Assembly (NCBI GenBank): GCA_002150815.3
Contig: NDFF03000056.1
Coordinates: 1 to 64,000, forward strand
DNA from: Grammothele lineata
Taxonomy: Eukaryota > Basidiomycota > Agaricomycetes > Polyporales > Polyporaceae
DNA length: 64,000 bases
Reading direction: 5' to 3'
The position numbers were made by a program, and so were the translations under genes. The first letter of the stretch is position 1. Each line of letters opens with the position of its first letter. Of the stretch, positions 56,152 to 64,000 are shown piece after piece. The notes under the pieces are model-generated. The model searched no databases and was not told the origin of the DNA. It saw nothing but the letters and a program-made list of their open reading frames with translations.

Positions 56152-57462
56152 GGTGAAAGGGGGTGGGTTGGGTGAGGTGAAGTGCCAAGATGTGTGAGTT
56201 ATGCTGAGTTGAGGAAGAAAGGGGCTGAGTGTAAGGGACAGCTCAGCGTGCAGAGCATTCTTATACTGTGGTTTGGAGAGGTGGTGGTGGGGGTGACGTC
56301 AGACGCGTCATATTACGCTCGGCGGTGCGTACGGGCGTTTGGGATGCGGCAGCGGGGCAAGGATGGAGGCGGGAGCGGAGGTGCACCACTGGTACGCCAT
56401 GCTGGACGCTGGGGTCCAGATCTGTCTGCAATGGGAGGTGGAGGGGCCTTACTGGGAGGTCTTGGAGTGCGAACGTTTCAATGCTCTAAACAGGTAAGTG
56501 ATGTACGTATGTAGTGGGCGCTTCCTATATCATGTGGCGGTTTGGGCGTCAGAATTCGTTCTTCGAGATTTGTACTGACGACTGTCACCACCAGGTATTG
56601 GTACGAGCTCACGGGCTATCCTGAAGTACCAGCGTATGCAGGTAGCTATGATCGTTTGTCTTCACTAGCCATGTGGTAGCCTCCCACACGAGCAGTCGAG
56701 TCTCTTCTTACAAGGCAAGTCCGGACCGTATAGCGGAGCGTCCACATTACTTACTTCAGTCCAGCTTGTCGCTGACACTTCATTCGCCAACAAACATAGC
56801 ACTTTCGCACACTCATCTGAGCGCGCCGCGTAATATCTGTCTTCGCATGCTACATCACCACATCATCACCTCGGTGCCGACTCTACTGTTCACGAGGACC
56901 CGCCCAGACTCCAGTGAGTGTCGTACAGAACTCATCCCCCGGCCTTGTCATCCATATTATGGTTGCTCAAGTACTCAACTCCGAGCTCCATATCCGCACT
57001 TGGATGTCGTTATCCGACAAACACATGTTTTGTTGACGAGATCATTCTAGTAGTTGGCCTGGTACGTGGCAACTCTCTGGCTCTGATGCTACGACGCTTG
57101 GCTGAGGATTATGAACTGCCCAAGTACCAATGCTGAAGGGTTTTCGTCTCACTCTCAACCAAGGAGAACATAACTTTCAGGCCATGGAAGACGAGCATTA
57201 CCCAAGCTTACTACTCAGTACCCAGCCGACTGCCACAGGCCCCGGGACCGAGTCCGATGAGTCTCGGCCGGCAGCTACTAGCTCTTACCCGCATTGTGAA
57301 CGTGGTGGCATGAATCTGGTCATAGGGATGTCTACGACGATTTGACGACCGTAACATGATTGCGAGTATAAAGACCGTCTAGCCGCAGCTGTCTGCGTCA
57401 GGTCGTCGACTACCACTAGTAGGCACCATCCCAACTCCTCTTCCACCACCCAGTCGTGCACT
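56152..57462. other. Divergent intergenic region, no gene seen
   Basis: This is 1.3 kb between the hydrophilic protein gene (minus) and terpene synthase paralogue 3 (plus). It contains TATA boxes for both. No supported frame between them. Confidence 0.4.
57367..57373 (+). promoter_or_regulatory. TATA box of terpene synthase paralogue 3
   Basis: TATAAAG lies 90 bp upstream of the ATG at 57463, in a good core-promoter position. Confidence 0.5.
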
Positions 57463-59113
57463 ATGAGCGCAAAAGATCTTCGCCCCTTTCCTACCCACTT
57501 CCGTCTCAAATATTTGACAGCGATATCCGCTCCTATATTCGAGTTCAAGACCAACCCCCACGAAGAGGAGGCTGCCCGTACGATCATGGACTGGTTTGAC
57601 AAGTATACTCCACTAATTTATCTCACAAGTACCTCCTCTCTTCCTAACATACGTTCACCCGCCAGGCATAGTGTTTACGAAGTGCCAAAGAGGGAGAAAT
57701 TTCTCTCCCATCGGTTCGATACGTATGCGGGCATGTGCTTCCCCGAGGCCGACCTCGCGCACCTCGAGACTGGCTTGATGTTCATCCTCTGGACGTTCTG
57801 TGTAAGCAGCTAATACATAATTCTCGGAGCTTGCCCCTACCTCTGACTACTGTCCTTCTCTTCTCACAGTTCGACGACCTCGCTGACGAAGGCACTCTCC
57901 AGTCTAAGCCGGATGCCGTCCAGGATGTGGTGAACGTTTCTATGGACGTGCTTCGGAACCCCGATGCCCTCACCCCGGGTTCGCCGTACGCTGCCATGTT
58001 CCACGAGTACGTCATCTATGTGAATACCTTCGTAGCGCGTGTACTAATCCTTCGTCACTACCAGTGTATGGAAACGACTCAGGACGACTGCTAGCCCGGG
58101 TGCTTGCAATAGGTGAGAATCTCCCTTGCTACGGAGCTAGTCGTCGACTTACGCTGTTTGACTCTATGCCCACATAGATTCTCCCGCGCTGTCGAAAGTT
58201 GGATGAATGCCCAGGTGGAGCAATCCCGAAACCGTGCGACGGATGAAATTCCTTCGGTAAAGGATTTCATCGTCCTGCGGAGACAGACGGTTGGAGGGGA
58301 TCTCTGCGAAGGTATTATTCACATCTATCTGACGATGCGCTTGCGGCTGACGGGGTGTCGCAGCGATGGTCGAGTATTCCCTTGACGTCGAGGTCCCGGA
58401 ACACGTCTGGGACCATCCGATGTTACGGGAGATGTCCAAGGCCGTCATAGACATCATGACCTGGCCCAATGTGCGTTTCCCCTCAGTACTTACTCATTAA
58501 TCGGTCCTTTGCTCATCCTAACGCATCGGCAGGATCTATGCTCGTTCAACGTAAGCCCGCCCATCTCTCTCGCAATCCACACGATTCTCCCGCTAACCCG
58601 TGTTCACAGAAGGAGCAAGCTAGCGGCGACTTCCAAAATCTCGTATTCTGCATCATGATCGAGCGCTCCTGCGACCTCCAAACCGCCATCGACGTCCTCA
58701 CCGACATGATCGCGCAGCGCGTGGAAGACTACGCCCGCTACAAGGCCCAAGTGCCGAGTTTCGGCCCCGAGGTCGACGCGGAGCTCGCGCGATTCCACAA
58801 GGGGATGGAGCAGTTCACGCAGGGCTCGCTCGTTTGGTACTATCACACCCCGCGTAAGTATAACGTCGGGGAGTAGTGCCGCGCGTACTTTCCGCTGACA
58901 CGCTTTGTGGTAGGTTATTTCCGCGGGCAGGACGTTGCGAATAAGTCGGAGATTGAGGTTCCCGTATTTGAGCGCACAATGCACGCTAGCAGCGAGCACG
59001 TCTCGCTCGCCTCCACCGGGGCCCTTGCCGCACACGTCTGCGATATCATCAACGAGGGTGCAATGACTCTTCCAAATGGAGGAGCACACCTTGGTCTCTC
59101 CCCGCGCTTGTAG
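57463..59113 (+). CDS. Sesquiterpene synthase, paralogue 3
   Basis: Nine exons: 57463-57602, 57666-57801, 57870-58006, 58065-58112, 58178-58311, 58364-58470, 58533-58550, 58610-58853, 58914-59113, giving 387 aa. The first eight exon lengths are identical to the two minus-strand paralogues; only the last exon is longer (200 against 83 nt). That adds about 39 residues after the shared RYFRGQDVAN, which may be a real extension or a lost stop codon. Motifs are DDLADE at 94-99 and N-D-L-C-S-F-N-K-E at 234-242, the more canonical Asp form of NSE. The first metal motif has Ala in place of Val. It lies 7 kb from paralogue 2 and on the opposite strand, with three unrelated genes between. Diphosphate-releasing cyclisation of farnesyl diphosphate is expected. 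Confidence 0.9.
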
Positions 59114-59623
59114 TTGGCTAAGTAGGGAAATAGTTTGCATCGAAGAAGATCATCAGAAGAAAGTCATCTTGTGTACTAAAGAGTCCTGCGAATGCTAGCG
59201 ACATGTAGGAACGATTCAGCAGGCTCCGCTGGCAAGTAGTAGACTCGATGAGATGTACTGAAGTTTCGAGCTTGAAATGATAGTGCTTGAGCACGGATAC
59301 TTTTTACCCTGTTCACTTGTCTTGAGAGAAGCCAAGCTGTGACGGTACAGTACAAGTCAATGGGAGCCGTACCCCTCGGCCCGACGGCGGCGTGATGGTT
59401 CCGCGAAACGGTGTTCACACGACTGCACTGCCACCATGCACTCTCCGGTTGCCTCACGTGGATTTGTTTGCTAGGGACAAACAAAAGAGCAGCGCCGACT
59501 TTTTGCTAGCGGCGGTGGAGGACTGCAACGACGACGAGGGGATCTTGACTGGTTCGCCTCTGCTTAAAATCCCTCTTAATTCTTCCCCTTTTCTTCTCCA
59601 CGCCGCCCGCGCCGTCTGCGACG
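59114..59623. other. Intergenic, promoter of the mitochondrial RNA polymerase gene
   Basis: About 510 bp between two plus-strand genes. The last ~50 bases before the ATG at 59624 are T/C-rich. No other feature was seen. Confidence 0.35.
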
Positions 59624-62600
59624 ATGATCCCGCTCTCCCGACGCATCGCGACCCGGCGGGTCGTCTCCTACACTCGCCAGAGCCTTCCTCGTCCAGCCCG
59701 CTACTCGACGCCCACCCAAAAGCTCCATGCGCCGGAGACTTACTCTGCGTCGACAACACAGCCGACAGAGTACCCCGCATACATGCCTTCCTCCTCGACC
59801 GCCGAGGCACGCCCATCCTCTATCACCCCCGATATGCATGGTTTTCTGCGCCGTCGCGCCACGTACACCATCCTCCCGGCTCCTCTTCCTGACGACGCCG
59901 CGGCCGCCGCAGGGGGCGACTTTATGTTCCCCGACTCGCCTACTCAAGAGCGCATAGCGATCATGGACGCGTGTCTGCACGGGCTGCACGACGTCCCTCG
60001 CGCGAAGGGGGTCTTCGAGGAACTCCGCCAGTCCATGCCAGGCGACCACCTGCTCGAGACGCGCATGTACAACACCTTCATGGAGACCTACCTCGAGATG
60101 GCGACGAACCGCGAGCAGATCTCCCGCGCGAACTGGCTCGAGGACGTCTGGGTCCTCTACGAGGTGATGGAGAGCGGCCGCGAAAAGGTCGCGCCGAACC
60201 CGCACACGTACGCGCTCGCCCTCCTCGCCTGGACTCGCTTCGGCCCCAACTCGCCCTCGCCCGTCAATCTCCCTGGGACGGTTACTCACGACCCCGCGGC
60301 CCTCCTCCGTAACATGATTAACCGTCAGATCTCGCCGACGATTGTGGTGTCCGACCGCGCGTTCACGACCAACGAGGAGGCCGCGGAGGCGATCAAGTCG
60401 CTTTCCCGTGCCGCTATAGAGATGGGTCTGACGAACATCGTCAACGAACTCGGGCTCGCGGAATCATTGGGAAAGCAATTCGAGGATCCGCTTGCTGGCG
60501 TACCTGAGGTCGTTCCGGTTACAAAGGCTAAGGTGAGTGCCTGTTGCCAGTTACACGGCACGCCGCTTTCAGTTCGTTGGATCGTGGCCCGTTGATGTGC
60601 CTTCGGTCTTCACTTCGTCCCACCTACGTTGCTTTGCAGGGCCGGTATATCTCGAAATTGTAACCGAGCTGTCATGCTACCAGACTTGTAGTCGTAGAGT
60701 CTGCTCGTGTCTTGCAGGGCTAGCATGCCGCATCTCCCTTGGTCGTATGAGTAGTTGGCGTGCTGTTTTCCACTATACATATACCCTCATACATTCCTGG
60801 TCGTCGTTGGCTTATTTTACTCACCCCGTTTATCTCATAGAAACTCCCCGAGATTGAGGTCATTCAGTCGGAAGACGGGACCGTGTCTGAGCTCAAAGCT
60901 GAGGAACCTCTCGAGACACAAGGCGAGATCCCGTTCAACCTCGACACCCTCAGGCGGCACCTCTCGCAGGTCATGCTTGCTCGTCGCGTGCTCGGCGAGG
61001 ACACTCTGCTCCGCCAGCGCCTCGTCGAGCAGTCCGTCTATAACGTTGCGGTCGAGCGTATGAGGCACCAGGCGGCGACGCTCGAGCAGCTGAACCTCGG
61101 GAACAAGGCGCTGCATTCGGCAGACCTGAGGGCGTGGATGTGGCAGTGGCACCAGAAGCTGGAGGGCCGTATCGCTGCCGAGCTGCAGACGCTCATCGTC
61201 GAGGAGCGCGTCGTGGGTGAGTAGACAGACATCTAGCAACCAACGCTCGGGCGAGAATTAGCCATTCATGTGTTATTGTTTTCAGCGAGGAGCAGCAACC
61301 CTTACAAGCCCAAGAAGCCGGAAATGCAGCTCAGTCCCTTCCTGAACCTGCTCACCCCCGAGAAGCTCTCGCTCATCACGATCACGGAGCTCATGAACCT
61401 CCACGGCTCCGGGGGCGTCCTCGACGGCATGAAGACGGCACGGGCGCTGCTCACCGTCGGCAAGGCGGTCGAGATGGAGTACAAGGCGGAGATCTGCAAG
61501 AAGGGCAATCTGTCGGTCCCCACGAGCGCGCAGATCCGCACGGGGGAGCAGAACGTGTTCTCCGGGGACGGGTACAAGGACCTCCATAACCGCCGCGTGA
61601 TCGCGAGGAGGTACATGGAGGACTCGGAGGAGTGGACGTCTGAGTGGTCGCAGCTCATCCGGGTCAAGGTTGGGAGCTTCCTTGTGGATTGCCTTATGGA
61701 CGTCGCGACGGTGCAGAGGACGACGAAGGACCGCTCGGGCGAGAAGGTGTAAGCATAACATGGATTGATGTCTGGCGTGCTGCGCTGACATCACCCCATC
61801 CAGGTCCGAGGAGCAGCCCGCGTTCTATCACTCATATGAGTACATCCGCGGACACAAGCTCGGTGTCATCAAGTTCAACCCCGCCGTCGCCGAGCGTATG
61901 TCCAAGGACCCCATCGCCGAGGCTCTCCACCCGCGGCACCTCCCCATGCTCGTCAAGCCCAAGCCGTGGCTAAGCTACAACAACGGCGGGTACCTCTACA
62001 GCCAGTCCTGGGCGATGCGCTTCAAGGAGTCGCGCGAGCAGGAGGTCTACCTCCGACACGCCTCCGACCAAGGCAACCTCGAGCTCGTCTTCGCGGGGCT
62101 CGACGTGCTCAGCAGCACCCCGTGGAAGATCAACCGGAAGGTGTTCGAAGTCGTGCTCGAGGTGTGGAACTCGGGCGAGCGGTTCGGGAAGATCCCGCCG
62201 GCGGTGCCCGACGAGCCGGAGCCGGTAAGGCCGGAGAACACGGGGTCGGACAATAGGGCGAAGGTTGTGTTCTTGGAGAGGCAGAAGTTGTGGCAGCAGA
62301 AGAAGGCCGCGAACCACTCGGACCGGTGTAGTGTTAACTACAAGGTTGAGATCGCGCGTGCAGTAAGTGTCGTTAACCCTGAATGCGGTGGTGTGAAGAG
62401 TCTGACGTGCGTGTGTAGTTCCTCGGCGACACCTTCTACCTGCCCCACAACCTCGATTTCCGCGGACGCGCGTACCCCATCCCACCCCACCTGAGCCACA
62501 TCGGCGACGATCTCAGTCGCGGTCTACTCCTGTTCGACGAGGCGAAGCCCCTAACCGCCCGCGGCCTGCGGTGGCTCAAGATCCACCTCGCCAACTTGGT

Positions 62601-64000
62601 CGGCTTCGACAAGGCGAACTTCGACGAGCGCGTCGAGTACGTGCACCAGCACCTCGACGACATCTACGACAGCGCCGAGCGCCCGCTCGAGGGCCGGCGG
62701 TGGTGGACCAAGGCGGACGACCCGTGGCAGGCGCTCGCGACGTGCATCGAGCTCCGGAACGCGCTCGAGTCGCCCGTGCCCGAGGAGTACGAGTGCGCCC
62801 TGCCTGTGCACCAGGACGGGACGTGCAACGGGCTCCAGCACTATGCTGCTCTCGGTGGTGACCCGGAGGGCGCGGCGCAGGTGAACCTCGCGGCGGCGGA
62901 TAGGCCCTCGGACGTGTACACGTACGTGGCGCGTATGGTCGAGGAGTCGATCCAGAAGGATTTGGAGAACGGCGTGCAGATGGCGCAGACGCTCTTGGGC
63001 AAGATCTCTCGTAAGGTCGTTAAGCAGACGGTACGTTCAGCGTTAGAGGATGAATGGAAGAGTGCTGACTTGAGTGCGTAGGTCATGACGACGGTGTACG
63101 GCGTGACCTTCATCGGTGCCCGCGAGCAGATCGAGAAGCAGCTCAAGGACCGCGGCGACATCCCGGCCGAAATGTGTTGGTCGGCGTCCTCGTACCTCGC
63201 CAAGAAGGTCCTCATCTCCATTGGTGATCTCTTCAAGGGCGCCAAGGAGATCCAGACGTGGCTGAACCTCTGCGCACGGCTCATCTCGAAGGCGATCCCC
63301 AAAGACCGCCTCATGGAGACGATGGCCTTGCCTCCGAGGCGAGGCAAGAAAGCGACCGGGCCACGGTGGAAGAAGGAGCAGATGACGTCCGTGGTGTGGA
63401 CGACCCCGCTCGGGCTGCCCATCGTGCAGCCGTACCGGGCGATCAAGCGGAAGCAGGTGATGACGTCGATGCAGACGGTGTTCATCTCGGACCCGAACGT
63501 GCCCTCCGTCGTGAACTCGCAGAAGCAGGCGTCCGCGTTCCCGCCCAACTTCGTGCACAGCCTCGACGCGACGCACATGATGCTCACCGCGCTCGAGTGC
63601 CGCGCGCAGAACTTGACGTTCGCGTCCGTCCACGACTCGTACTGGACGCACGCGGGCAGCATCGACCAGATGTCGGCCATCATCCGCGACACGTTCATCG
63701 CTCTCCACTCGTCGGACGTCCTTTCCAACTTGATGAACGAGGTGAGCTTTTTTGTCAACGTATCTTATTGTAGGTGCTGACGTGCACGTCGTCTACAGTT
63801 CAAGGAACGTTACGCCAATTATAAGATCCCACTGGTCACCCTTCGCGGACCGACGTTCAAGAAACTCGACCTCGAGCATCTCGACCTTGATCAAGAGGAC
63901 GTGCGGATTCTCCGCTCGTCTGCCTCCGAGGATGAGGCGGCCGAGGAGCTGAGCGAGGACGGCTCGCTTGCACTCACCGAGGGCGAGGACGTCGAGGCCG
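59624..64000 (+). CDS. RPO41: Mitochondrial DNA-directed RNA polymerase, 3' end cut by window
   Basis: Seven exons are visible: 59624-60532, 60841-61216, 61286-61748, 61804-62362, 62419-63030, 63082-63741 and 63799 to the edge, giving about 1,260 residues so far. The N-terminus ([20 protein letters not shown]) is basic and Ser/Arg-rich, a mitochondrial targeting sequence. The C-terminal half is a T7-type single-subunit polymerase. It has DFRGRAYP (782-788), [14 protein letters not shown] with catalytic Asp ~902, [13 protein letters not shown] (motif B, Lys and Tyr ~970-980) and [10 protein letters not shown]. The second catalytic Asp is in VHDSYW (H1157-D1158). The first intron (308 nt) is about five times the local norm. 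The enzyme transcribes mitochondrial DNA and primes its replication. The C-terminal residues lie beyond the window. Confidence 0.96.

Noticed and set aside
62551..63708. Long minus-strand frames opposite the mitochondrial RNA polymerase
   Set aside because: They mirror a strongly conserved enzyme on the plus strand and have no motifs.
1..64000. CRISPR array, bacterial operon or phage-like organisation
   Set aside because: No regularly spaced repeats were seen. Spliceosomal introns and eukaryotic gene families throughout rule out a prokaryotic source.

Overview
The window looks like nuclear DNA of a filamentous basidiomycete, most likely an Agaricomycete (mushroom or polypore). The genes are dense and split by many introns of about 50-70 nt. 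A FunK1-type kinase, several intron-rich sesquiterpene synthases and a multi-exon P450 support this. Housekeeping genes present are mitochondrial RNA polymerase, histone H2A.Z and a beta-adaptin. All gene models were spliced by hand from GT-AG (rarely GC-AG) signals, reading frame and family motifs.

Layout. Positions 46-10677 hold one full-length, recently inserted LINE retrotransposon on the minus strand. It ends in a 30-nt poly-A tract and is flanked by a perfect 16-bp target-site duplication. It carries ORF2 (endonuclease, reverse transcriptase, RNase H-like region, zinc motif), ORF1 (zinc knuckle, interrupted by one TGA) and an extra upstream ORF of unknown function. From 11 to 36 kb lie a secreted beta-lactamase-fold serine hydrolase, a DUF7702-like membrane protein, an epoxide hydrolase-like enzyme, a FunK1 kinase, two tandem seven-helix membrane protein paralogues, a 22-exon SNF2/RING translocase, a 74-aa double-CxxC protein and a second serine hydrolase paralogous to the first. 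From 36 to 45 kb lie a cytochrome P450, a beta-adaptin and a zinc-independent MDR reductase. From 45.7 to 59.1 kb lie three sesquiterpene synthase paralogues with the same intron plan. Among them sit a PalI/Rim9-like membrane protein, H2A.Z and a small hydrophilic protein. The window ends inside the mitochondrial RNA polymerase gene.

Working together. The three terpene synthases, with the P450, epoxide hydrolase and MDR reductase in the same 44 kb, could form a loose sesquiterpenoid locus. Housekeeping genes are interleaved, so co-regulation is a hypothesis. The two serine hydrolases and the two seven-helix proteins record local gene duplication.

Limits. Exon junctions rest on sequence logic alone. 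The start of the second seven-helix protein, the small ORF at 30746 and the function of the extra LINE ORF are the weakest calls. No tRNA, rRNA or CRISPR array was found.
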